A DNA stretch of 64,000 nucleotides from Candidatus Odyssella thessalonicensis L13 (GCF_000190415.1 NZ_AEWF01000002.1:310001-374000), one strand, 5' to 3'; shown: positions 18,000 through 27,330, counted from the stretch's first letter. A program made the numbers and translations. Notes: generated by a model not told the origin, from the letters alone.

Positions 18000-20258
18000 A
18001 TGATGAAGCATCCCCATTTTCAAAATTATCCAGGGTTTTATGATTATTTCAGATATACAGTTTCTGGGACTGTGTGGTTTTTATCGCTTTTAAATGACGT
18101 TTGTAGTTTAGAGGAAAGCCATTCGAAGGAGACGGGACAAGTTTCGCGCCATGCCCTTCAAGATCAGCCGTCCTTAGGGGAAGCCTTAAGTGAGAATAAT
18201 CATGAGTCCAATGCTCCCAGTCAATTAGAATCTATCCAAGGGATAAGTTTATCGGATCAAGAGCGTATCTGCTTGCAAGGTGTCGATTCTCAAGTTTTAC
18301 GATCCGTTACCACCCCAACTGATATGGAAAAACTTTTAAGGTTAATTCAAGCAATCGAGGTCAGTGAGCGCCAAGATATCCTCACGTCAGCTGCGTCTCT
18401 TGCAATCCCTTTAGGAGATTTAGAATCTTATCTGGCGCTCCTGGGAGCTGTTAAAGATATTCCCAGTTCAGAGCGCATGGATAGTGTGAATTGTGCTCAG
18501 TCCTTAATCGACGCCACTATGAATGTTCAAGATAGAGTAAGTATTGTGAATTGGCTAAAGGGCGTGTCTGTCCGGGACCGCCCTTACCTTGTCAGATTCA
18601 CAGAGAGGGTTCCTTCAGCCGAACGGGTCCCGGTGCTGGGCTATCTGCATTCTTTGGTAACAGACATCGCCGATTCAAATCTTCGCTTTATCTTAATGCA
18701 CATTATTAACGCCATCCCTGATCAAGAACGGGCAAACGTCTTAAAAAATTTACAGCTGCTTATAGAGCCGACTCTTTCGGTGCCTTCTATCAAGTCAATA
18801 CTCGACATCATAACCGCCTTAGAACGGCCAGAGCGGGATCAGTTGTGCGGCAAGATAAACTCTGTTGGCGAAAAAATTGATAATCCTCTGCTGTTGTGGA
18901 CATTGCAGTTTATTCCTCTCGATTCAATTGAGACCTTTATCATGGGTTTTAAAAGCCAATCGACAATGGATGTCTTAACCTACTTCCTTTTGGAGATTCA
19001 TAAGAGTTCTCATTTTCGCGACTTACTCTTTGATTACTGGCAGCATTTGTTCTTGCAGCCCACTGAGAACAGAACCCGCGACTTAACAGGCCTTATTTTG
19101 CAAAGTATGGATATACTGGGTGTGTTTGATCTTCATCCTTTAGTGCAAGAAGCATTATTTATGCAGATTCTAGTTTCTAATACCCATGATCCGGCTAACC
19201 CTTATTATCTTTATCGAAAAACCTTGGAAAAGCGGCAAACGCCCGTTAATTGGCCGCAGATAAAGCCCTTAATTGAAAGCTTTGCCGGCGACCACTTTAA
19301 GATTAATCCTGAGTATCTGCGCAGTATAAGACAGCAGGCCGTCCATTTGTCCGAGCTTCCTGTGATTAATCCTACCTTCTTCGATGAGTTAGACCAACAT
19401 TTGGCAGCTCGGCTTCATTCTCACCCCGAGATAGAGGTCAAGATCCACCACGACTTTGCGTTGAGCTATTCAGAGTTGCGCCAAGGGGCATTAGGGAGCC
19501 CCTTCCTTAAGAATCTTCTCAGTATTAAGGCAGCAGATGACGAGCCGGTGCCAGCGTTGGTGAGTAAGCTGGTGGCTATAGCGAGCTTCTTGCAACACCT
19601 GGATCAAGAGTGTCGGGCAGGACAAGTCTTATCCCTTCAAGAGGAAACATTCCTCAAGGTATTAGCTTGTATCCAAAATTGCGTAACGGGTAAAGAAGAG
19701 GGAATTCATTCCTATTATGCCAATTTACCCTCAGCGTTCAAATTTCCGGCATTAGAAGGCTATAACTCTGAGGAAGAAAAGGTCAAGTATTGGGTGAATA
19801 GCATTTTATTAAAAGAGATAGAAGCCCTTTGTTCAGGGACCACTTTGCTTTTTAAGTATTTATTGGAGCTCGAGCCCACAGAGGAAGTCCTAGAGCCGGC
19901 GCACCAATCTCGTTATATTAAAAATGTGCTCGGTCCAGATATTGGGTTGTCGGCTGCTGTCGCCTTTGATCGCCACAGTCGGACTCTCCATCCCAAACTT
20001 ATAGCAAAGTCTAAAGATGAGATCATGCAGGCCTTCTATCACCATTTACGACCACGAGACGTGGTTAATGCAATAGTGGCAGCAGCAAACGCTGAGCTTG
20101 AAGAAAACTCACAGCTGTATAATTGGTTTGCCCCGTTTATCCCAGAAGCCGGGCGCGAGGAAGCCTGGGAAATTAATATGGAATTCGGTTGTATGCGCTT
20201 AACTTTTAAAGGAGCCTTAAATGTGCTTAAGGCTTTGAAGGTTCTCGAGACGCAATAA
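18000..20258 (+). CDS. Large helical-repeat (solenoid) protein, unknown function
   Basis: The product has 752 residues. After an N-terminal segment with a hydrophobic stretch (TVSGTVWFLSLLNDV, residues 22-36, possibly an atypical signal), the protein shows degenerate helical repeats of about 35-45 residues. Each is marked by a P--ER---(L/V) corner: IPSSERMDSV, VPSAERVPVL, IPDQERANVL, LERPERDQL. A protein of the same architecture and length is encoded at 58196. This periodicity suggests an alpha-solenoid binding surface. No enzymatic motif was seen. It stands alone, and its ribosome-binding site is weak (AGGA about 15 nt upstream). Function unknown. Confidence 0.8.
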   Translation: MMKHPHFQNYPGFYDYFRYTVSGTVWFLSLLNDVCSLEESHSKETGQVSRHALQDQPSLGEALSENNHESNAPSQLESIQGISLSDQERICLQGVDSQVLRSVTTPTDMEKLLRLIQAIEVSERQDILTSAASLAIPLGDLESYLALLGAVKDIPSSERMDSVNCAQSLIDATMNVQDRVSIVNWLKGVSVRDRPYLVRFTERVPSAERVPVLGYLHSLVTDIADSNLRFILMHIINAIPDQERANVLKNLQLLIEPTLSVPSIKSILDIITALERPERDQLCGKINSVGEKIDNPLLLWTLQFIPLDSIETFIMGFKSQSTMDVLTYFLLEIHKSSHFRDLLFDYWQHLFLQPTENRTRDLTGLILQSMDILGVFDLHPLVQEALFMQILVSNTHDPANPYYLYRKTLEKRQTPVNWPQIKPLIESFAGDHFKINPEYLRSIRQQAVHLSELPVINPTFFDELDQHLAARLHSHPEIEVKIHHDFALSYSELRQGALGSPFLKNLLSIKAADDEPVPALVSKLVAIASFLQHLDQECRAGQVLSLQEETFLKVLACIQNCVTGKEEGIHSYYANLPSAFKFPALEGYNSEEEKVKYWVNSILLKEIEALCSGTTLLFKYLLELEPTEEVLEPAHQSRYIKNVLGPDIGLSAAVAFDRHSRTLHPKLIAKSKDEIMQAFYHHLRPRDVVNAIVAAANAELEENSQLYNWFAPFIPEAGREEAWEINMEFGCMRLTFKGALNVLKALKVLETQ

Positions 20259-20417
20259 AGTTATAGTAATTCTCTAAGGAGTAAAGGGGTGAAAAAGCAG
20301 CCGGGTAGGGTTCGAGAAAAGAGGAGGGCGTCACCTTAGGAAACTATAATGCGCGGGAGCGCCTTTGTTGGGGTGATCCTACGCATTTTGGCCTGCTATT
20401 ATCAGTAAATAGGCTTA

Positions 20418-22667
20418 CTATAAAGCTTTGTAATGATCGGTAATTTCAACTTCATAGGCTCCTTCGCCCGCAACCCATCTGAAACAGATCCTGAAATGGT
20501 CATTGGTGCGTAAGCTTATCTGTCCTTTGCGCTTTCCCTTTAAGAGTTCTATTCTCGCATTGGTAGGGACAAGGTGCCGTAAATGGTAGGTGCTTTGCGC
20601 CATATCTAAAGCTTGGAGAAGTTCAAGGGTAGAATAGGGAAGAGTGCCTGGATTTTTTGTTGACCAGATGTCAGCGGTTATGCCTTTTTTGAGAGAACGG
20701 ATCATATGCGGTACCGAGGGAGAGGACTCTGCTTCACCTTTATTATGATTCTGCTTAAGGCCTTGGAGGCTCTTCTCATACGCTTCTTTAAGATAAAGGC
20801 GTTCCTGCTGGCGTTGTTCTTTTCTAATTAATCTTTGTTGCCGTTCATTCTCTGTTTCTTCAGCCTCAGGGTCGTGATGTTGCTCAGGGTGCCGATTGGC
20901 GACGTTATCAATAAATGTATCCTGTATAAATGAGTAAACAGGGGCGGTACGTTGCTTTTTAAGGAGCAGAGTTTTTAGGTTAGACCCAAATAACGCTACC
21001 TCCATGAATAGCTTGTCTTTAACAATTCTTAATTCTTCGACCAATTGGCGAATCTTCTTAATAAAAGATGCATAATTATCAGCTGACTTTAGTTTTTTTA
21101 ATTCTTGGTACAATTGATAGCCTTGGCTAAACTGCTCATCCAATTTTTTATATAAGTGCTCAGGAATAATGACCGTCTCAAAAGATTGTTTTTTCCAATA
21201 TCGCAGATAATACTGATCTATTAGCAAATAATGGTTTCTAGCTTCCTCAAAAAGGTTCTTTGCCAATTTATTTAGATAGTTTATTTTAAACTCCGTCAGC
21301 TGGGAATGACTTATTTTAGAAGCTATTCTGCTAATGTCTTGCGCCAGCTCCTGCTTATAACTGGTCATATAGTTAAGGAGGTGATTTATCTCTTGAGGAT
21401 GCTCGCCTTTATTTCGTAATAATGTCTCAATAATAAGCAGTTCATCCTCGTCTTGGGCTTGTTGTTCTAATCCCCGACGGCGAAGCGTAAAAGCAGTTTT
21501 TAATGCATTAAATGAGTCGTTCCATCTTTCAAGCCGAGCATATACGACCGATCTGAGAATAAAATAATCAGGATCCGTTTGGATGGTGTCTTTGTTAAAA
21601 TTATATATCTGATCTAAATAATCATTAGCTCTTTCAGGCTTATTTAAATAGTAAAATGAAATTGCTAAATTATGCTCAAGGCGCAATATTAAAGAGTTAA
21701 GGTCGTCTAGAAGCTTCTGAGATGACTGCTGAGCATCATCCCATTGATATAAACGTTGACTTTTAAGAAGGTTATCACCTTCACGAAGTCTCTCTCTTGC
21801 TATAAGTTCTCCAGCTTGAGGTTGAAGTTGTAAAATGTCCTCTGTTATTTTTTTCCGCTCTTGAATTAAAATTTTTAGGGCGGAGTGGGCATGCTTTATA
21901 GTTTTCCTATAATTTCTTGCAGTACAATAAAAATTAGAGAGCATTATGTGCTCATCAAGGCTGACAGTCGTCAGATTGGCCGTTTTTCTTAAATGGTGGT
22001 AAACAGCAAGAACGTGGGGATACTCGGTTGGCTCTATTTCTGAAGCTTCTACAAAATACTTCAGTAATCCTGTTAATGTGCACTCGAATAATCCCGGGAT
22101 TATAGGCTCTAACTGCTCTGCATAATTATAGGCAATCCTATAAGTTTCTATGGCGGCACTATATCTCTTTTGATTAATTTGATCATTGCCTCGGGCTACA
22201 GAAAAGATGAATAGCAGCGCCGTTGTCGTCGAGGAGGGGAGGTCCGTCAGCTTATCCATATAGCGGTAATAAATTTCTGGATTTCTATACAGGTCCTTTT
22301 GGGCTTGATCCAAAGGGATATGTTTTATGTCACCATAGATGTTTACAAATAAACCAAAAATTGTGGTTATATTATCTGATTTTATATGAGAGGGCAGTTG
22401 GTTCTTAAACTGCTCAAGTATCTTTTTTTCTTGCTCAGCCCTTTTGACATGGAGCTCTATGTCTTGGTGAATCTCCCTAATAACACGCGCGTTAGCTTGA
22501 GCAAAAGCTTGATAAGAATGGCTGTCCTTCTGGGATTCTTGACGGACATATCTCTCCAGAGTGTTATTAACCTCAGCCACTGTTAGCGAGCTAGAGGCAT
22601 ACACGGATGGGCTCGCGGTCAAGAGTAGAAATGGTAAGGCTTTAAAAAAGTTGAGCTTCACTCCCAT
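20418..22667 (-). CDS. Exported TPR-like protein with a C-terminal HigB-type (RelE-fold) toxin domain
   Basis: The product has 749 residues. Residues 1-24 form a signal peptide (core ALPFLLLTASPSVYA). Residues ~30-500 are helical with TPR-like pairs (for example AAIETYRIAYNYAEQLEP, RKTIKHAHSALKIL, RANDYLDQIYNFN). A charged, coiled-coil-prone region follows at ~560-650. Residues ~655-749 match HigB/RelE-type 'plasmid maintenance killer' proteins: LLQALDMAQSTYHLRHL, then a LLKGKRKGQISLRTNDHFRI core with FRW following, and EVEITDHYK at the end. In this family, Arg residues in the core and the terminal His belong to the mRNA-cleaving site (candidates here R720, R726, R730, H745). No antitoxin gene is adjacent. 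Toxin homology is strong by pattern; delivery outside the cell is inferred. Confidence 0.8.
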   Translation of the reverse strand: MGVKLNFFKALPFLLLTASPSVYASSSLTVAEVNNTLERYVRQESQKDSHSYQAFAQANARVIREIHQDIELHVKRAEQEKKILEQFKNQLPSHIKSDNITTIFGLFVNIYGDIKHIPLDQAQKDLYRNPEIYYRYMDKLTDLPSSTTTALLFIFSVARGNDQINQKRYSAAIETYRIAYNYAEQLEPIIPGLFECTLTGLLKYFVEASEIEPTEYPHVLAVYHHLRKTANLTTVSLDEHIMLSNFYCTARNYRKTIKHAHSALKILIQERKKITEDILQLQPQAGELIARERLREGDNLLKSQRLYQWDDAQQSSQKLLDDLNSLILRLEHNLAISFYYLNKPERANDYLDQIYNFNKDTIQTDPDYFILRSVVYARLERWNDSFNALKTAFTLRRRGLEQQAQDEDELLIIETLLRNKGEHPQEINHLLNYMTSYKQELAQDISRIASKISHSQLTEFKINYLNKLAKNLFEEARNHYLLIDQYYLRYWKKQSFETVIIPEHLYKKLDEQFSQGYQLYQELKKLKSADNYASFIKKIRQLVEELRIVKDKLFMEVALFGSNLKTLLLKKQRTAPVYSFIQDTFIDNVANRHPEQHHDPEAEETENERQQRLIRKEQRQQERLYLKEAYEKSLQGLKQNHNKGEAESSPSVPHMIRSLKKGITADIWSTKNPGTLPYSTLELLQALDMAQSTYHLRHLVPTNARIELLKGKRKGQISLRTNDHFRICFRWVAGEGAYEVEITDHYKAL

Positions 22668-23100
22668 TGTGTTATCCTTCTTTGTAAAAATCGGAAAAGT
22701 TATGCGGTTATCGATAATATTGTAATACGGATTCTAAAGTATATAAGGTAAATATTATGCTGCAGCTAATAACTTAGAGCCTGTTAACATAAGTTTGATC
22801 CTTTCAAAGTAAATCAACTAATTTCTACATTTAAGTCCACAAGCTAATGCGACCTTTTTTTAAAATATTGGAAGCTCTGCCGCTTATTTCAATGTAAATT
22901 TACCCGTATCTTTTAAATAATTGGGAAGATAAAATGACAGAGAGTATAGGTCATATAATTAGAACTATGGATCTTTAGATCTCCCACAATAAGGTAAGAA
23001 TTAATTATCCTCTCCCCTAAGGCAATAAATTATGGCATCTTCATTACTTCTTAACAACCTCTCTGTAATAATTAAGAGTATTACTTTATGAGGTTATTCG
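22668..23100. other. 433-bp gap between divergent genes
   Basis: This AT-rich region separates the start of the minus-strand toxin-domain gene from the start of the PHB depolymerase gene, so it should hold both promoters. I could not single out convincing -35/-10 pairs, and no reading frame or strong hairpin was seen. Confidence 0.4.
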
Positions 23101-24330
23101 ATGCTGTACCACCTAAACGAGTTCAAAAACGCAGCGATGATGCCGGCAAAATTCTGGTCTGATGCGATCGGATTATTTGCTTCAATTATGCCGGAAGAAA
23201 TTGACCCGTATTCGAAGGTTATTTCAGCAGCTTCTGAAGTGATCGGGCGCTCAGCCATGGTCTTTGACCGCCCCGAATTTAATTTGACTCAGACGTTGCG
23301 AGGAGATGAAATACTCCCGATTGTTGAGAAGAAAGTAATGGTAAAACCATTTTGCACGCTTCTACATTTTGAGCGGCAGCGAAATGGGGAACCCGCCCCT
23401 TATAAGGATCCGAAAGTGCTTATTTGTGCGCCTTTGTCAGGACACTTTGCCACTTTGCTGCGGGATACAACCCGGGCCATGCTGCCTTATCATGATGTTT
23501 ATATTACCGACTGGCATAATGCCCGCGATGTTTCCTTAAAGGAAGGTAACTTTAACTTTCAAAATTATGTCGATTATTTATTGGACTTTATCCGTTACCT
23601 TGGAAAAGACGTCCATGTCATTGCCGTATGCCAGCCCTCAGTGCCGGTATTATGTGCGGTGTCTTTGTTGGCGGAGTATGATGAGCCCTGCCAACCGCGG
23701 ACAATGACCCTGATGGGGGGACCTATTGATACGCGTGTAAACCCTGGTCCTGTTAATCAATTCTCACAGGAGCATTCTATGCTCTGGTACCGGAATAATT
23801 TAATTACTGCAGTCCCTAAACCCTATTCCGGTGCCGGGCGCGAAGTCTGTCCAGGTTTTTTGATGCTCCAAGGGTTTATGAGTTTAAATGTTCAGCGTCA
23901 CCAAGAGGCAAACTTTAATTTATTCAGCAAGCTTATTCAAGGCGATCGAGAAGGGGCGGACGCCCATAAAAGCTTTTATAATGAATACCGTGCTGTATTA
24001 GATATGCCAGCAGAGTATTATCTCGATAGTATCCGCATCGCTTTTAAAGATCACTTGCTGCCCCAAGGACTCTTGTCTTGGCGGGGCTATCTTGTCCGTC
24101 CTGAAAAAATCAAAAAAACAGCATTAATGACGGTCGAGGGAGAATTGGATGAAATTTCTTGCCCTGGGCAAACCTATGCTGCCCATGATCTGTGCTCTAG
24201 TTTACCTTCAAGTATGCGTTCCCATTATTTACAGATGGGCACGGGCCATTATGGTATTTTTAATGGGAGACGATGGCGCGAAGAGATCCAGCCTTTAATT
24301 GCTTTATTTATCCGTGAACATCAAAGATAG
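23101..24330 (+). CDS. phaZ: Intracellular poly(3-hydroxybutyrate) depolymerase
   Basis: The enzyme degrades intracellular PHB granules to hydroxybutyrate units. The 409-residue protein belongs to the cytoplasmic PhaZ family with an alpha/beta hydrolase fold. As known for that family, the nucleophile is a cysteine in place of serine: AVCQPSVPV, with C177. A candidate catalytic histidine lies in GTGHYGIFNGRRWR near the C-terminus. It has no signal peptide. GAGG precedes the ATG by 7 nt. No PHB synthase lies in the window, so the gene is isolated among exported-protein genes. The family call is confident. Confidence 0.92.
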   Translation: MLYHLNEFKNAAMMPAKFWSDAIGLFASIMPEEIDPYSKVISAASEVIGRSAMVFDRPEFNLTQTLRGDEILPIVEKKVMVKPFCTLLHFERQRNGEPAPYKDPKVLICAPLSGHFATLLRDTTRAMLPYHDVYITDWHNARDVSLKEGNFNFQNYVDYLLDFIRYLGKDVHVIAVCQPSVPVLCAVSLLAEYDEPCQPRTMTLMGGPIDTRVNPGPVNQFSQEHSMLWYRNNLITAVPKPYSGAGREVCPGFLMLQGFMSLNVQRHQEANFNLFSKLIQGDREGADAHKSFYNEYRAVLDMPAEYYLDSIRIAFKDHLLPQGLLSWRGYLVRPEKIKKTALMTVEGELDEISCPGQTYAAHDLCSSLPSSMRSHYLQMGTGHYGIFNGRRWREEIQPLIALFIREHQR

Positions 24331-24362
24331 CAATTTAAACTAAATAAAGCAGATTAGTTGCC

Positions 24363-24389
24363 AGCTTTGTTAGGCTAGCAGAGCTTTTT
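24363..24389 (+). terminator. Intrinsic terminator after phaZ
   Basis: AGCTTTGT (24363-24370) pairs with GCAGAGCT (24378-24385), with two G-U pairs and the loop TAGGCTA, and four further T residues follow. It lies 32 nt after the phaZ stop. Confidence 0.65.
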
Positions 24390-24613
24390 CATGCTTTCTT
24401 TTTAATACTTCGCTTTTTGAAACTAGTGAAAGTGAGTTTTAAAGGAAGATAAGATTTTCCTAAAATGACCGCCATTAATATTCCCCCTAACTAAGTGCTT
24501 AAAGGTTAAAATATCTGACATTATCAATATATAAAATATTGAATTTATCTTTAATGCGTCGTAGTAAAGGGGGTGTAAAATATAAGAAAAAATAATAAGC
24601 AAAGGTCAAAGTC

Positions 24614-26107
24614 TTGAAGAAAATTCTTACTCTTATCGCCCTCAGTACGCCTCTATGGGTGAACTCAATGGAGCCTGATCCTGCCGAATTTACTAACCAA
24701 CAAAGCTTAGGAAAGAGAAGTCGTGACGCTTCTCTTATACAAGAAGCGAAAAGCGAAAGCGCGGAAAAAGAAAGCACGGAAGCAGAGGTGTCCCCTCCTC
24801 TTAAGAAAGCAAGACAAGATAGTGAGAAGAGCATTAATGCAAAAGAAGAGAATGAGGAAGAGGCTGCTGTTGCTCCCATTAATATGCTTACCTCCCAGAT
24901 TTTAGCGCAGGTCTTAGCATGTGTCGATGACAAGACTCTGTTTTCAAGCGCCACCTCTGTTTGTTGGGATTGGAACAAAATAATCCAAGGAGAAGAGATT
25001 TGGATTGAAAAGTTACGCAATCAAAGCCAGCAGCAGCTCCTGCACACATCTTATATGGAAGTATGGAATTCTGCTAAATCAATCTATTTGTTTTGGGGAT
25101 TACCTCGCAATAAAGCGCTGATTGAACAGCTTATCTTTAAAGCTTTTGGCAATTGCGATGTTTTAGGATTAGATACGGGCGCTAGGGATAGATATGGAGG
25201 CGAGTTGGATGAATACTTAGGAACCCAGGAATCAAAGGTTGAATTTCCGATAAAGCGTGAAATTCTTAATCATTTACTGTTTTCTTCTCCCCTTGTTAAA
25301 AATCTTTTTGGGGATGACTATCGAGCATTCTACCATGATTTAAAAGCTTGGCATGCTTATACGGATGTACTAAGACACCTCTTGTGGATTTATCGTTTAG
25401 TTGACGAAAATTTTAAAGATCTTTTTGAGCGTATGGCTCCTGAAGATCTTGAGGCTGAAATATTAGCATTGGATATCTCTTTTGAAAATGGGACAAATAT
25501 TAAATTAAGGACAATTCCTCGCTATATATTTCTGCTCAAACCAGTTTTGCGGCAATTAACTATTTCTGGACAGGCTCTGACAGAGATCACTGAAGAATTA
25601 ATTGAATTCCCGAAGTTGGATAACCTAGATTTAAGCGATAATAAAATCAAGCGCGTTTCTAGAAGCCTTTTTAGTATGCCGAAATTGAATTCACTTAATT
25701 TAGATAAGAATCAAATAGAAGAAGTTGAGGATACGTTTGAATGGCGTATAAATAATCTTCCTCGTTTCCTTTTTCTAAATCTAAGCCATAATCCCCTTAA
25801 AGCCATTTCCAAAAATATTATTGAGCGAACAGATGCTCTGAAATTAGAGGGGTGCCAATTGGACTCCCTTCCAGCAGCAGATTACAGTAACATAAAGGAG
25901 CTAGGTTTGGAGAACAACAACTTGACAACCTTGCCGCACGAGTGGCTGCAAGCAAGAGCCTTATTCTCCTTAAGCTTAGAAGGTAACCCGCTTCCTAGAA
26001 GCTTACTTCCTGAAGGTGCGAGTGATTTCAATTTCTACGAGGAGCAGCTTACCCAAGCCTTCCTAGAGAAATTAATGTTTATAGATACGTTTCCTAACGC
26101 TGAGTAG
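24614..26107 (+). CDS. Exported F-box and leucine-rich-repeat protein
   Basis: The start is TTG 24614, with AAAGG about 8 nt upstream. The 497-residue product begins with a signal peptide (MKKILTLIALSTPLWVNS). A low-complexity charged region (20-88) contains PPLKKARQ (61-68), similar to a nuclear localisation signal. An F-box-like segment follows at ~90-135 (INMLTSQILAQVLACVDDKT, then SVCWDWNKII and WIEKL). Residues ~311-462 hold leucine-rich repeats: LDNLDLSDNKIKRVS, LNSLNLDKNQIEEV, FLNLSHNPLKAIS, LGLENNNLTTLP. F-box plus LRR is the architecture of eukaryotic FBXL substrate adaptors of SCF ligases. A host-directed adaptor role is inferred from architecture. Confidence 0.85.
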   Translation: MKKILTLIALSTPLWVNSMEPDPAEFTNQQSLGKRSRDASLIQEAKSESAEKESTEAEVSPPLKKARQDSEKSINAKEENEEEAAVAPINMLTSQILAQVLACVDDKTLFSSATSVCWDWNKIIQGEEIWIEKLRNQSQQQLLHTSYMEVWNSAKSIYLFWGLPRNKALIEQLIFKAFGNCDVLGLDTGARDRYGGELDEYLGTQESKVEFPIKREILNHLLFSSPLVKNLFGDDYRAFYHDLKAWHAYTDVLRHLLWIYRLVDENFKDLFERMAPEDLEAEILALDISFENGTNIKLRTIPRYIFLLKPVLRQLTISGQALTEITEELIEFPKLDNLDLSDNKIKRVSRSLFSMPKLNSLNLDKNQIEEVEDTFEWRINNLPRFLFLNLSHNPLKAISKNIIERTDALKLEGCQLDSLPAADYSNIKELGLENNNLTTLPHEWLQARALFSLSLEGNPLPRSLLPEGASDFNFYEEQLTQAFLEKLMFIDTFPNAE

Positions 26108-26130
26108 CAAATTTATAGCTATAAACACTT

Positions 26131-26173
26131 ATAATCCGTAACTATATCTACAAAAAGTGCGGATTATTATTTT
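26131..26173 (+). terminator. Possible terminator after the F-box/LRR gene
   Basis: ATAATCCG (26131-26138) pairs perfectly with CGGATTAT (26160-26167), followed by TATTTT. The 21-nt loop is long, so efficiency is uncertain. It begins 24 nt after the stop. Confidence 0.4.
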
Positions 26174-26352
26174 AACCTTTTAAAGGCTTGAAGGTGCTCA
26201 GGGTCCTATTGAGGCCCTGTTGCCCTTGTGGGGCAAGATCTTCCTCTAAGGTGGGGTATTAAAACACTAAATAATATTTGTGTAAAATTTATTTCAATAT
26301 AGCCGATAATATGCTACAAGCTTGTGAAGATAAGCTCTAACGGAGATAAGAT

Positions 26353-27255
26353 ATGCACAGAATAATTCTTAGCTGTATATACCTTATGGTGAGTTTTGTT
26401 TTCGCGGCTGAACAAGATACACTGAGTAATAAATCCTCTGCGCTCTTAAGAAATACACCTGCTACCTTAACAAAGCAGGACCTGGAGACCTGCCTCTCCC
26501 TGGCTGAAGACAGTGATTATCCTTATGAAGTTAAGGAGATGTTAGAAGGCGTCTTAGAGAAGTACTTTCTTTATGGGTATTGTCCCCTAGAGATACTAGC
26601 TTCTCCTCATGGTAAAGTGCTCAAAGAGTTTATTGTCAATTATGCGGATAAGAGTTTTATCATTGCAGAGCTTGCCTTCCTCTTTTTTAAGGAAGCGGTG
26701 CCTGTTTCAACCGCGTCAGCTGCGGAGCAGTATGCAAATCATTCTGCAGACCTGAAGTCCGTCTTTTGTAAGCTCTCGCAGCTCCATTGCGATAGTGCTT
26801 GGGATCCATTTTATGTTCTTCTGCTTTCACCTATACAAGGTACTGCTCACATAAATTATGCTACTGCTAGAAAAATTATATATTATACCCGTCACGCTGT
26901 AAAAATGGGAAGAGTGAAGTCTGCTTACTTTGCTTATGCTATTGCGCCGGTTATTGATCCCTGGACACCCGCTTCCCTCAATAATCTTGAGTTTGCCGCA
27001 AAGGGAGGGTTCGCTTTGGCGCAATATACTCTAGCTGAGAAATATTATGAGAGTTATAAGCGAACATCCAATCCTAAGCTTGCCTCGCAACTGCAGCAAT
27101 CTTTTTTGTACTGGCTTGAAAGTGCAGGTCATTTAGGTTTGAAGGAAGCAATTCAGATGTTGGCAATATTTAAAGGAAAAGAAATCTCCAAAGCTGAGAG
27201 ATTTATTAAGCCACGGCCCCATATTGCTTCAGTGTATTCTATAGAATTTTCTTAA
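26353..27255 (+). CDS. Exported protein with Sel1/TPR-like helical repeats, unknown function
   Basis: The product has 300 residues. A signal peptide covers residues 1-18 (IILSCIYLMVSFVFAA). The C-terminal half contains Sel1-like helical pairs, such as LEFAAKGGFALAQYTLAEKYYE and FLYWLESAGHLGLKEAIQMLA, with the AA--G---A--LA pattern. Sel1 repeats mediate protein-protein interactions. GGAG stands 7 nt before the ATG. It converges on ctrA. Exported interaction protein is a reasonable reading; the function is unknown. Confidence 0.75.
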   Translation: MHRIILSCIYLMVSFVFAAEQDTLSNKSSALLRNTPATLTKQDLETCLSLAEDSDYPYEVKEMLEGVLEKYFLYGYCPLEILASPHGKVLKEFIVNYADKSFIIAELAFLFFKEAVPVSTASAAEQYANHSADLKSVFCKLSQLHCDSAWDPFYVLLLSPIQGTAHINYATARKIIYYTRHAVKMGRVKSAYFAYAIAPVIDPWTPASLNNLEFAAKGGFALAQYTLAEKYYESYKRTSNPKLASQLQQSFLYWLESAGHLGLKEAIQMLAIFKGKEISKAERFIKPRPHIASVYSIEFS

Positions 27256-27281
27256 GATTGAGTTCTTTAAGGGAGCATATT

Positions 27282-27307
27282 AAAAAAACTGCTCAGAGAG
27301 CAGCTTT
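27282..27307 (-). terminator. Intrinsic terminator of ctrA
   Basis: On the minus strand CTGCTC pairs with GAGCAG around a 3-nt loop, extended by a G-U and A-T pairs, and runs into seven T residues. It lies 24 nt beyond the ctrA stop. Confidence 0.85.
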
Positions 27308-27330
27308 AAGATTTAAAGAACGTGATGGTG

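Noticed and set aside
26220-26236. TTGCCC/GGGCAA hairpin upstream of the Sel1-like gene
   Set aside because: Short 6-bp stem without T-run or clear position relative to a gene; expected by chance in this much sequence.
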